Origin: Fagopyrum homotropicum | Lineage: Eukaryota > Streptophyta > Magnoliopsida > Caryophyllales > Polygonaceae | Length of the DNA: 64,000 nucleotides | Assembly (NCBI GenBank): GCA_033239125.1 | Contig: BSWB01000002.1 | Location: 8,217,001-8,281,000 of the forward strand | Reading direction: 5' to 3' | Shown: piece by piece, positions 24,023 to 35,489 of the stretch | How the letters are laid out: every line of letters starts with the position of its first letter | Position numbering within the stretch: the stretch's first letter is position 1 | Notes under the pieces: model-generated | What the model saw: the letters and a program-made list of their open reading frames with translations, nothing else | Databases searched by the model: none | Told to the model about the DNA's origin: nothing | Made by a program: the position numbers and the translations under genes

Positions 24023-24036
24023 AAATCATCTGTAAT

Positions 24037-25031
24037 CCTAATCTCTTCATTGTCACATGTCATTTTTACATAATTTTAATTTTTTGAAAAAACAAATATA
24101 TACATAAATAGTTGACATCATACCTATTAAAATAAATATCCTATAATACGTAATATGTATCTTCTTACCAAACAAACTCTTTAAATATCTATTTATACTA
24201 TATATGTAAAAATTATATGATTAACAAAATAATGTCATATATACAATTTTATTGACGTAATTAAAATGTGTGTAATGATGATATACATTTATACATATCT
24301 ATATATCTATCTATATATTATATTAAAGCCAAACGTATAATCTTACATGTCACTTTCTAATCTCTTCATTGCCACATATCATTTTTACATAATTTTGATT
24401 TTTCATAAAAACAAATATATACATAAATAGTTGACATCTTACCTATTAAAATAACTATCGTATAATAGGTAATATATATCTTCTTACCAAACTTACTCTT
24501 TAAATATCTATATTATTCTATATATGTAAAAATTATATGATTAACAAAATAATGTCATATACACAATTTTATTAACGTAATTAAAATGTGTGTAATGATG
24601 ATATACATTTATACATATCTATATCTATATATCTATATCTATATTCTATATACTATATTAAAGTAAAAGCCCTCGAAGCCACGTGTCATTTTCTTATACA
24701 TTGGAAGACACATGTCATTTATAAAATAAAATTCTACTAATCTAAAAAGGCAACATATAACTAATTGATATCTTTATCATCTAAATATATTTTAATTGTA
24801 ATAAATAAAAAAATCTTATATATTTCTTTTCTAATATAATAGATGTAGTAAATTTTATTTTAAAATTTTATTTAAATTAGCAAAAATATTAACTTATTAC
24901 ATTTATCATAAATCACATACAAAAATATATTTTTAATTATAATATTTATTAGAATATATTTATTAAAATATATTTTATATTATTTTTAAAAAAAAATTCG
25001 TGTAAAACACGGGAATCAATACCGGATATTA
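24037..25031 (+). mobile_element. Helitron, 5'-truncated copy in the left arm
   Basis: Matches the complete copy at 36708-37738. It ends in a hairpin (CGTGT-AAA-ACACG) followed by CCGG where the other copy has CTGG. The 5' terminus is missing: the element starts abruptly at the junction with the OPT fragment. Two ~320-bp tandem units each contain an internal copy of the 5'-end motif (near 24310 and 24645). Confidence 0.65.
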
Positions 25032-25135
25032 TTAAAGAATAGCCACCGGGTGATGACTAGATCAGTTGAATACTTGAAAGTTGACCACACCGTGTGTAAT
25101 GATAAACGCTGTCTCGTCGCCTCCTACCGTTTCTC

Positions 25136-25143
25136 TTATAAAT
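25136..25143 (+). promoter_or_regulatory. TATA box of isomerase copy 2
   Basis: TTATAAAT about 300 bp upstream of the ATG. The transcript leader would be long and CT-rich (25165-25440). The same box is kept at copy 3. Confidence 0.55.
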
Positions 25144-25440
25144 TAATGCCGTCAACAAAAACCCTAATTGCTCAAAATCAAAACATTACGCTCCCAGAAC
25201 CGGATTGAAATCCCACAAATTTCGAATCTTTTGCCATCTTCCCCCTCACATTTCTCTCCACTTCGCTCCTTTGTTTCTCCTTTTCTGTTATTCCTTGCCA
25301 CCACTCAAGAACAGGATAACGAATTTTCACTCACAAGCCCAAACCCCCCTCAATCTTGCGATTTTTAACTCGTCTTGGGCAGTCTTCATCTCCGATAGAT
25401 CGTCGCTTTGGATTCTGGTGATTGATCTTTTTTGTTGGAG

Positions 25441-26244
25441 ATGGTGATTCATTTTGTGGCATCTGAAAAACCCACTTTGGAGAACGGTACTCTGATGGGT
25501 TCATCTCCGACAAAGAAACCTTCATCTGTGATCCTCACCCAAGATGAACTAAAGAAAATTGCAGCTTACAAGGCAGTTGAATACGTTGAATCTGGCATGG
25601 TTATAGGCCTAGGAACTGGGTCTACTGCTAAGCATGCTGTTGCTAGAATAGGAGAGCTATTACGCCAAGGGAAACTCAAGGATATTGTTGGAATTCCTAC
25701 TTCAAAGATGACCCATGAACAAGCTGTTTCTGTAGGGATTCCTTTGGCTGATCTTGATACCTATCCAGTTCTTGATCTTGCTATTGATGGTGCAGATGAG
25801 GTTGACCAACATCTGAACTTGGTTAAGGGTAGAGGCGGGTCCCTTTTGAGGGAGAAGATGATTGAAGGTGCTTGTAAGAAGTTTGTGGTTATTGTTGACG
25901 AAACTAAGATGGTTGAGTATTTGGGCGGGACTGGATTAGCTGTGCCAGTTGAGATTGTGCCTTTCTGTTGGAACTACACTTCGGATAAGCTAAGGAAGTT
26001 GTTTGAGCATGTTGGGTGTAAGGCAAAGCTCAGGACTTACCCTGATGATGGTAAGCCATTTGTGACTGATAACATGAATTACATCGTCGACTTGTACTTT
26101 GAGAATGATATTGGAGATTTGAATGCTGCTAGTGATGCTATTTTGCGGCTTCCGAGTGTGGTCGAGCATGGGATGTTTCTTGGCATGGCTACCACAGTTA
26201 TCATTGCTGGAGAGCTCGGTGTCACGCTTAAACACAGGAACTAA
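25441..26244 (+). CDS. Ribose-5-phosphate isomerase (copy 2, intact)
   Basis: A single-exon gene of 267 residues. It interconverts ribose-5-phosphate and ribulose-5-phosphate in the pentose phosphate network. No transit peptide is evident, so a cytosolic form like Arabidopsis RSW10/RPI2 is likely. Family signatures are complete: phosphate loop GLGTGSTA (56-63), DGADEVD (116-122), KGRGGSLLREK (129-139) and VDETK (152-156). These hold the counterparts of the catalytic Asp, Lys and Glu of RpiA. I chose the ATG at 25441; an upstream in-frame TTG is not a plausible start in a plant. The product differs from copy 3 at only two positions (Asp182 here, Glu there; Thr262 here, Met there). Promoter and leader are present, so it is probably expressed. 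Confidence 0.95.
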   Translation: MVIHFVASEKPTLENGTLMGSSPTKKPSSVILTQDELKKIAAYKAVEYVESGMVIGLGTGSTAKHAVARIGELLRQGKLKDIVGIPTSKMTHEQAVSVGIPLADLDTYPVLDLAIDGADEVDQHLNLVKGRGGSLLREKMIEGACKKFVVIVDETKMVEYLGGTGLAVPVEIVPFCWNYTSDKLRKLFEHVGCKAKLRTYPDDGKPFVTDNMNYIVDLYFENDIGDLNAASDAILRLPSVVEHGMFLGMATTVIIAGELGVTLKHRN

Positions 26245-27277
26245 GGCTAAAACTGTAATCTAGTTGGGTTTATCCATATAGTTTCGATGCTAAGTTAAAC
26301 AGAGGGAGAATAAGATAATTTTGGGGATTACAACCATGTTTACTTAGTGATGTTGTTTAGATAGGCATTTCAGGTTAGATGACTGGTGGCTGTATTTCCA
26401 TATGTGATTGTTGCAAGATGTGGAAATAGTTTTCTTACTGCCATGCCTGTCTCTGATTTCTTAATCATTCAACTTGAAATGAAGTTACTGAGTATCATTT
26501 CACCCAAAATGCTTTTGTACCATTAGATCTTCTTCTACATGTTGAAAGTGCTGTGAATGATTATATTGGTGTGCTGTTGTGAAGTTGCTTTGTGTGCCAG
26601 TCCCCTAATCTAAGCGGATGTTGTTATCAAGAATTGTCTATATGAAGTTCATGTCTAGTAGATATCTGATCAGTTGAAGTAATGGCAATAATAGTATGCA
26701 GCTATGCAAGTGATATCTCATAATGCTTGCACAAGTATGCTTAAAGTTGGTAATGAAACCTTGGTGCTAATAATTGATAGTGAAGTTGTTTGCATTCCAT
26801 GTTGTTAATTAAGCATTGGTCAAAAGATTGTGTCAAAGATTTTTCTCAGTTATTATTAATTAATTATTATATCTACCCTAAATCTCGACCCTTAACGGTC
26901 TAAGATTTTTCTTATTTCTCATCTTAACTATAATAAGTGAAAGATTGTGTCAAAGGTAGGATTCGAATTCTAGACGAGTATGAAAGAGATGAACAACTCT
27001 AGCACATGTGGATCTTTTCATAACTTCAACATTAAATTTATGGTATAAACCTGTGTTACGTTTCTATAAATAGCTTCCATTGAAATCTATGATCCTATTT
27101 GCTTCATTGTTACGGAAGATTTTCCTGTCTAGTATCCAAATACAGCCATATTAGGCGCCGGGCACTCTTCTTCTCTTCACTCATACACGCATTCCCTTAA
27201 ATCGTCTCGTTTGTGCCTATACCAGCCATGTAAGATAAACCACTTTTCTTGAATTTGTTCACAATTATTTAGTTTTT
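26245..27277. other. 3' flank of isomerase copy 2; no gene
   Basis: No open frame of interest. 26245-26795 matches the 3' flank of copy 3 in inverse. 26640-27277 matches the flank of pseudogene copy 1 (13572-14401). This stretch therefore joins two different duplication histories. Confidence 0.6.
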
Positions 27278-27740
27278 GATAAGATCGAGATCTTGAAACA
27301 TATCTCCTTGTTATTTGCTTTTCAATTTATTCCTAATTATTATTGTCTTACAAGTCATAGGTAAAGTTATCATAATATCAATAAAAATACGGTTTTATCA
27401 TTATTTTCCTATAATAGTTTTGAATTTATCAAACCTTAAATCTAGCAATGGTATTAGAACAATGATCCTAAACCTATCAGCGTCTAGGAAAACTAACTAA
27501 CAAATCTGTTTATGAAGCCTTTTGGTCCGAACATCACTTTCTCGTGTTCAAGCTCGGTGTTTTGCATGACCCACCACCGGCTTGACAATGCATGATTCGC
27601 ATGATAAGATCTCAATTGTGATAAGATCGCAAGATGGTAATAAGAAGATCGAGATCGTTGATATCTTATCATCGAGATCGTTATAATGTTGAGATCATAT
27701 CTCTTCCTTATTTGCTTTTCAATATATTCCTAACTAGTGT
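27278..27740 (+). mobile_element. TRIM-like copia derivative (copy C)
   Basis: An LTR-like repeat from 27278 (TGATAAGATCGAGATC) is followed by a degenerate primer binding site at 27449 (TGGTATTAGAAC). Next come a copia RNase H tail (about 27500-27585) and a second LTR-like repeat from 27593. It is the cleanest of the three paralogues. The right boundary is uncertain. Confidence 0.65.
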
Positions 27741-28009
27741 AATATTCATGTCATGCACGGATGTGATTTAATTAAACTTTAATTTAGAAATATATTTTTT
27801 ATTATTATTTAAAATATCTATATTAAATAATCTTAGAATAATATTGATTATTTCTAACAAATTTAATATAAAAGTATATAGAACAATTAGCGGTTATGTA
27901 ATTATATACTATTATTTATCTAATCTATATACTTTACTAAAAGTCCCCACGTTTTTTCTCATATTAAATCTTTTACTAAATTGAGCCAATAATTCGTTTC
28001 TACTAAAGC

Positions 28010-28560
28010 TATTTTTTAAAACAAACTAGATCACGATCTTTATAAACCGGAACAGGATCAGTTGGAACTAACATATCTAATTTGTTTTATCGACTAATTT
28101 ATAACCGAATTACGATTATGTTAATACTTTTTTTTAAAACAAACTAGATCACGATTTTTATAAATCGGAACATTATCAGTTATTACTAACATATTTAATT
28201 TGTTTTATTTTAAAACTAACTAGATCACGATCTTTATAAATCGGAACAAGATCAATTGGAACTAAAATATCTAATTTGTTTTATCAATTAATCTATAACT
28301 GAATTATGATTATTTAATGCATTTTTTAAATCTAACTAGATCACGATTTTTATAAATTGGAACATGATTAGTTGGAACTAATATATATAATTTGTTTTAT
28401 TGATTACTATGTAACTGTATTACGATTAAGCGGTAACTAGATTATGATTTTTAATAATAGATTTTTTTATCGATTAAGCGGTAACTAGATTACGATTTTT
28501 AAAAACATTTTTTTTTATAAATCGGAACAAGATCAGTTGCAACTAACGTATCTAATTAGG
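28010..28560. repeat. AT-rich degenerate tandem repeat of about 110 bp (third array)
   Basis: Same unit as the arrays at 8985 and 15130. This copy lacks both Helitrons and therefore preserves their empty sites at 28182/28183 and 28507/28508. Confidence 0.75.
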
Positions 28561-28868
28561 TTTAAAAAAAATTTATCGGTTTTATCCCTTTAAAATCAAA
28601 ACAATATCTACTCGGTTTATTCTGTAAACTTCGTCGGATTTTTTTTCTAATTGCTATATATACTTAATCCCAGAGAGTTTACTTTTGTATAAATAAATAA
28701 TTATTAGTAATATGAGAAAATTTAACTCTTTTATATAAAAACTCGGTCTATTCCGATCCGGCCTTAACATATGGTCCTGGACCGGACTCAAGAGTTCAAT
28801 GAGAAAACTAGAACTGACATTTTTCTTTACTTTTAATAATAACACAACTTATCACCATATATTATCAA

Positions 28869-31728
28869 CTAAAACACAGGACAACCATCAACAACCACGC
28901 CTTCCGCCGTTGGACATGTAGACAACGGACAATGTTCAACGTCAGCCGGGTTTCCCCACCATTGAATACCTATTCCCTTGTTTCCAAAAGCAAAGAACAA
29001 AATCACAATGCTGAACGCCAATCCAGCATCCAGAGCAGCAGACAGTACATAAGTATACCTCCGCCACCAGTTTTTGCGGTATCTAAACACATAATAGTTA
29101 AACAAGATCGCCACCACCGCCCAAGAATTGTAGTTGACTGAGCTTGCCGGAGGCAACCCAGCCCCTGTTCCCAAAATGAGCGGCACGTGGATGAGTTGTA
29201 TCCACTTTTGGCTCGGAAACTTCTTCGATAGAGCCCACACCAAGATTGGGGCCAATGCCCCACCAAGGATGAACCAGTTAACACTCGAGTAAGCTCCCAA
29301 CAATCCGAACACTCTCTCCGGACCTACCAAACCCCAAATCACTGATGCATCGAAGAATATCTCATTCATTTTACATGTCCATGGACTTCCTTCAGGGAGC
29401 TTCTCCTTGTCGCATATGTTCGGGATTGCCTCCATCAACCACCATCCTGATACCATACTTACCGTTCCTGCTATAGTTGTTCCCGCCAACTGAAAGACGT
29501 CGAAATTCATGAGAAGAATAAGTTACTAAAGCTTTTCTGTATTGTTGATACAATCTAGTCCCTTTAATTTCTTATTTCAAATTAAAGGTAAAAAATGATG
29601 GGTATTGGCTGTAAAATATAAAGCAACAGGTACCTATTTTATCCCATTAGAATCATAAGAGCCATGATTGTGCTCATTTGTACAATAACAGTCCACAAAC
29701 CCATTTTACCCGAAATTCATTAGCCTTCAGAGATTTATACCAAAATATGCATGTATTATTATGTACCTGAACCAAGAACATTGATTTTGGAGGGATTTTC
29801 ATGTAGTGACCAAGCTTGAAATCCTGAAGGAAAGCAACCGCTTGTATCACGCTTACACTACCATAAATCTTGAAACATACGTTGGCTACGGGTTGCCCGG
29901 GTAGGATGTATCCCATGATGTACTCTGTGATGATATTCAGTCCCGGCGTCTAAATAACAGTTAATACAAGCAAAAACAGGAGTTTAGATGTGTGTTATGA
30001 ACTTATGATTCAATAATAGTTAATACATGCTAAAAACTATAACCTGATTAGTAGTTGCAGTTATGATACTAATTGGAAGAGTGAAGATTAAAGCCATGGC
30101 TGCTGCAAAGAGGAGTGCCCACCATGGCATTTGGATTTCATGTTCCATGAAAATGCACATCAGTAGACTCACCACCAAAGTTATAAGAAGCATACTTAAA
30201 AACCACCAACTCGGTATATCCGCGTACTTCCTCATCAACTTAGAGTGGATATCCGCTTTAACAACTCGTGATGTTTTTAATTGGTGGTATATTTCCCTGC
30301 CAACAATGATTATGCTTAGTGACAAAAAAGAAAGAAAGACAGATAGATCGATAGATAGATAGATAAGCAATTGACCTGCCATTGAATATCAAAACATGCG
30401 TCAGAGTTGCGGCTATAGCAGCAAACCCGAATCCATAGGTGATTGCAAAGACTGTGCTAAGCCAAATTGATCCTTGCCTCTTGTATTGTTCAGTATCCAA
30501 CTGAAACTCGTCATTAACGACGCTAGATATGTCATAAGATTGTCCTTGAAGGGTAAATAGTTGTTGAGAGAAGATGGGGAAATTTTTGGCATTGAACAAG
30601 TTGAAGCCCCAGTAATTTACTGGTGTCACAACATACATCACAAATATGTATGCAACAATAATGTTAACACAAGCAAAGAGAGGAGTCGCGAGTGGACTTC
30701 CAGTCATTCCGGAAATGATTCCCCAATCCAACCCGAATGTTCCGAGGCCTAAACCATACATACCAGATCCTATTTGGTGTGCCAACACTGAATTTGGGAA
30801 TGCCCAACATATCCAAGCCATGCTTTGTAGAATGGTCATCAGGTAGCCGGATATTATATACCAACAGAAACTACACAACATCGCGATCAAGAAAAACTGA
30901 CCCCTTGACATACTCTTCGCGTCTTGTTTCTTGTTATATTTCTCATGCATGGCACTGAAGAATCGCAATCACATCATATTTTTCGACAAGTCCAACGAAA
31001 TTGATCAAAATAAACAAAGAATTATAACGAGATTGAAAATACTCACCCGAAGAGTGAAACTTGAACCAAAGTTCCTGGCCACCACATTTCCGGTGGATCC
31101 ACGACGTACTTTCTTAGAAGCCCTGCCCATCCATACCCCAATACCTGCTCCAAATTTTGCTCTTAAGTAGTTATCCATGTATAATCAACAATGAGTATAA
31201 AGTGGGAGGAAGACGAACCTGTGTGGTGATAACAAGAAGCAGGCCAGTGAAGAAACTAATTTTCCGATGATAAAATGTCTTAACTATAGTCACGATTCCA
31301 ACTGCATAAGGTGTGCCGCCACCAAAGGCATTACCAGCATTAGCAAACACAGAGATTAAGACATGCTCCTTTGCATTGAAGGGTCCAGGATTTAGAGATA
31401 ACTCTCTCGACCCAAAACCCGGAACCTGGAATTTGAACTTGGTGGCGGGAAGCACCCTCGCCATGAATTTTCCGATAGGGAGTGCAGCCACCTGAACTGT
31501 GAGCATTGAGACTGTGAAGTACACTTGTCGGTATGAGAAGAATGTGTTGACGAACGAAAGTATGACACATGAAAGGATCCCGAGTGTCCACATCCTAAAC
31601 GTCCACACGGGAAGGGTGGGATCATCCTCCGTTGGCACTGACACCCGAACTTGCTCAACCGGTGAAGCATATACTTCTTCTTCTTGACCATTCTCGTTTG
31701 TGGACTGTTGAAAAGGTGTGGATTCCAT
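28869..31728 (-). CDS. Oligopeptide transporter, OPT family, six exons
   Basis: A proton-coupled membrane transporter for small peptides or metal chelates. Exons on the minus strand, all with GT-AG borders: 31728-31219, 31144-31047, 30954-30376, 30296-30044, 29949-29767, 29489-28869. Joined they give 2244 bases and exactly 747 residues, the usual length for plant OPTs. The N-terminus is acidic and cytosolic (QEEEVYASPVEQVRVSVP). Hallmarks are NPGPFNAKEHV (113-123), QIGSGMYGLG in exon 3, KIPPKSMF (531-538) and the C-terminal GVVVDGCPVF. Many hydrophobic segments fit about 16 membrane spans. ATG 31728 is the first in-frame start. It resembles the OPT1/4/5 type of Arabidopsis; the substrate cannot be inferred. 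It lies between the two inverted isomerase genes. I see no disabling change, so it is likely functional. Confidence 0.93.
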
Positions 31729-31940
31729 AGGAGTAGGCTGTCGATGTAGAGCTAGTGTATCATCTAGAGAGGGCAATCAGAAACATACCCACAATTCAGA
31801 CTTGAGCTCTGAATCAGCATTGATTTGGGTTATTTTTAAAGAGTGAGGGCTATTTTCAAAGTTATGAAATTTTTCCTCATTTTATGTGATTATACTATAC
31901 ATGTAAAACGCATCTCATGAATCATGATGCAGTTTCAAAA

Positions 31941-32280
31941 CTTTCAATTAATTGTCCACATTCAATTTCACAAGTAACAATCAATGCTGAAATTGAATTG
32001 AGTCAGCTTGATTTAAACCATTAAATACTTCCATAAATGGACAATTAGTATCCCTCATATGGAACACGTCTCTATCAGCAAATCTTTGTGTTTTGGTATT
32101 TAGGGCGTTTATCATTCTGCTCGGTTCTCTTCCTGTCAACTTTTCACCAGCTTTTGAGGCCACTTCTAAGTCATAACAAATTGACGGGCAGAGCTGTGTG
32201 TTACGAGCAGAACAAAAGATGCCCTGTATATTATCCATGTTCAATATACAGCCATCGTTTGAGAAGACGGTAGACTGATT
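31941..32280 (-). pseudogene. Unidentified coding fragment (copy 2)
   Basis: The minus strand is open for 87 codons (32244-31981) with a segment INALNTKTQRFADRDVF, and it stops after SIQFQH. A frame-broken copy is at 10191-10490. It reads like the last exon of a host gene, but I do not recognise the family and see no upstream exon. DNA at 32281-32370 resembles the copia remnant at 12119-12210, so both copies share the same neighbour. Confidence 0.5.
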
Positions 32281-32370
32281 ATTCTGGGTTTCTCAAAAGA
32301 TAGCTTTTGTGAGTGCGTAAAGCCAATCTGAATATCAACCTTTATTCAACTAGTTGGGTACCGACTATGT

Positions 32371-34936
32371 TCAGGTATAGTTAGTACAGTAGGATTATAT
32401 GTTATTCAGATGTCAGAACACAAGTTATCTCCAGCTGAAACGAAGGTAATGCAAACAGCATTGACATTTACAATGATCTGAAAGAAACGAAAAACTGAAA
32501 AGCACACTAGGCAAGAGGAGTGGCAAACAACAAGAGGTAACTTCTTTGGAAGCAAATTAACCAACAAGTGCAAGTTCAACAAAAGCATGAATTTCAATCT
32601 GTAATAAGCCAAAGTTGAACAAGGTTAAGCAAAGCACAATAGACCTTGAGAAGAAACTTCTTGAAGTACGCAATGGTCCAATAGATAAAGCAAGTATGTA
32701 GAGTCAGTCAGTCAACACTGTCATCACCTTTATATGCAATTACCTTGTGGAAGAAACAAATTACAAATCCAAATTTCCTGAGTAATAAACACTTTCAGAC
32801 TACCTGCAATAAACAGGGTCACTGCTCCAGTGCCATCAAATATGAAGAAGGAAGACCTTAAAGGGAGCCGAAGCAATTCAGCCATAAAAATGATGACTGT
32901 CACACTGAAATTTTATGCCTCGAGACACATGCAAATTCAGCCCTCTTGTTGTAATGGCATGAATGCTTCTTATGAACGAAACAAAGAAAATGACAAACTT
33001 AGTTATGGTATGCTTGACATGACTTGATGAAGTACATGGCCTGGGAAAGTTGTTGAAACTGTAACCAATTGATGATAAGAGAGAGGCTTCTTATAGTAAG
33101 TGAAACCAAAACATTAGTAGCTAATTTGGAAGGATTAACTGAGTGCAATGAAAGAAAGAACTGCAGTTCAAGAATTTCTACTGTTTGGGATTTTTATTTT
33201 TATTTTGTGTAAGGGATTCGAGGTACTACAGTTTAAAAAAGAATGGCCTAGTTTAAAAGTACTTAATATAAATTACATGAGAAGACAACAATATCAACTA
33301 ATAGCATGAAAGTGGGGAAGCATATCTGGGGCACTCCAATATCATAGCATGTACAAATTTACCAAAGTTTATAACATATGTATATGTCTGCCATATTTGC
33401 CCAAAGAATTTTCAGCAATACTTTCGTAGGAAACAGCAAATCACTGCAAGCAAACACGACAACAATGTACTCCTATTCTGCCTCTCATGGAAAAGAGAAA
33501 CGAACATGAAAAGTAAGAAGATTATCGAGATGAGTTGGCAATGCAATTATATTCAGTTTAAGTAGAACCTGACATCAAGTATCTCATGAGTCTTATCAGG
33601 ATGAACATTTTTTATATCAAATTCTGTATACAAGTTGTACATGTTCCGTTGATTGCTAGAAATTGAAGATTATCAAGACAAGAGTGCTAACCAACCTGTT
33701 GGCAAATGATCAGTAAGGTTTATGTGAAATAAGCCATGCATAAAAAGATCAAATGCGGCAGCTATCATTTTCCCTGGACAACGTATTGATTATCATGACT
33801 GGTGCGAAATAAAACAAAGACCGATGTTTATTAACTACATGGAACATAGAACTTGACCATCACTGCTTTGCACAAGGTACAAGAAAGAATTCGTTGTTAA
33901 CTTCAAGCATACGTGTGCAAGCATACGGAAAACTGACTCATATAGATGATTCCTGATATGACATACGGAAAACTGACTCATACCCAAATCTGATTCATGA
34001 TCAGACGAACATCATCTTAAGATCTGGGGTGGGGTGGGGTGGGGGGGCACAAAAAGCAACTGCACCACATCACACCAACATATTCATTCACACTGCTTTG
34101 AACATGGGAGCTGATCTAATGGTACAAAAGCAAAATTTGAGCGAAATGATTCTCAGCAACGTCACTTCAAGTTGAATACTTATACACCAGAGACAGCCAT
34201 CGCAGTATTTTCAGCAATAGCTTAGGCCGAATATAAAGAAGAGATGAGCAGGCAACAATAGCAACTACTAGCATATTAGCATGAGCGCTGGGTAACATAT
34301 CTTGTGTCTTCCAATACCATAACATGTACAAATTAATCAAAGTTAATACTGTAACATGTACAAATTATTCAAAGTTTATATTTCTCCCATAGTATTTTGA
34401 CTGTTTTCAGCAATACTTTCCTAAGAAACATAGAATCACTACTGTAAACAATCACGGCAACAAGGAAAATATGTTCTGCCTTTCATTGGGAAAAAAAATG
34501 AACATGAAAAGTATGAAGAGTGACATAAAGTGGATACCATTTTGTAAGGGCCCGGGATGTTGAGACAGTAGTCATCTCTTGATAATCTGTTGACTTGAAT
34601 TCCATTGGCAGAAGGAATTACATGGTTTTAATCTGAATAGCTGGAGTAATCCCTTCCAAGCTGAATAAACACTAGAGTGCCTGAAACTAATGATCCAAAT
34701 TCGGCCATATGATGAACTTGTTTTATGCTAACTGCATTATTGAGAGCTTAAGTAGAACTGTGGCCATGTGTTTTATCAAGAAGCAAATTGTTACATCTAC
34801 TTGCACATGAGCTGTTTGATTTGCTAAGAAAGTTTTATGAACAAGAGAGCTAACCAACTGGTTGGTGAATGATTACTTACCCTGGAGAATTCAGTGATTA
34901 TCATCACTTGCATTATATAAAACAAAGATCAATTCT
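32371..34936. other. No gene recognised; tandem duplication of isomerase 3' flank
   Basis: No long open frame. From about 33302 the sequence is a ~1.0-1.1-kb unit that recurs from about 34278 and runs into the 3' flank of isomerase copy 3. It is less AT-rich than the transposon areas and could be transcribed non-coding DNA. Confidence 0.5.
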
Positions 34937-35302
34937 GAATGCAAACAACTTCAATATCAATTCTTTGCACCAAGGTTTCATTACCAACAATAAGCATACT
35001 TGGGTAAGCATTATGAGATATCACTTGCATAGCTGCATACTATTATTGCGATTACTTCAACTGATCAGATATCTACTAGACATGAACTTCATATAGACAA
35101 TTCTTGATAACAACATCCGCTTAGATTAGGGGACTGGCACACAAAGCAACTTCACAACAGCACACCAATATAATCATTCACAGCACTTTCAACATGTAGA
35201 AGAAGATCTAATGGTACAAAAGCATTTTGGGTGAAATGATACTCAGTAACTTCATTTCAAGTTGAATGATTAAGAAATCAGAGACAGGCATGGCAGTAAG
35301 AA
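33302..35302. repeat. Imperfect tandem duplication, unit of about 1.0-1.1 kb
   Basis: 33302-34215 aligns with 34278-35302. Shared landmarks include CATAACATGTACAAATTA-like, TTTTCAGCAATACTTTC, GATTATCATSACT-like, GGTACAAAAGCA and ATTTCAAGTTGAAT in the same order. The second copy has an extra ~100-bp stretch. Divergence is considerable, so the duplication predates the isomerase inversion. Confidence 0.7.
34026..34047 (+). other. G-rich run, possible G-quadruplex
   Basis: Four runs of at least four G separated by single T (GGGGT three times, then seven G). The paralogous position near 35135 lacks it, so it arose in one copy only. Confidence 0.6.
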
Positions 35303-35489
35303 AACTATTTCCACATCTTGCAACAATCACATATGGCAATACAGCCACCAGTCATCTAACCTGAAATGCCTATCTAAACAACATCACTAAGTAAACATGG
35401 TTGTAATCCCCAAAATTATCTTATTCTCCCTCTGTTTAACTTAGCATCGAAACTATATGGATAAACCCAACTAGATTACAGTTTTAGCC

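Larger units (their letters stand above)
24037..26795 (+). repeat. Large inverted repeat, left arm
   Basis: Inverted match of about 2.75 kb to 34937-37691. It covers most of a Helitron, the promoter, the isomerase gene and about 550 bp of 3' flank. The arms are nearly identical over the gene and flanks. The spacer between arms is about 8.1 kb. Confidence 0.88.

Noticed and set aside
25432..25440. Upstream in-frame TTG as the isomerase start
   Set aside because: Plant genes start at ATG; the ATG at 25441 gives a 267-residue protein as in the family. The same applies at 36302, 12766, 31776 and 53517.
30335..30365. GATA microsatellite
   Set aside because: Short simple repeat in an OPT intron; common and not informative.
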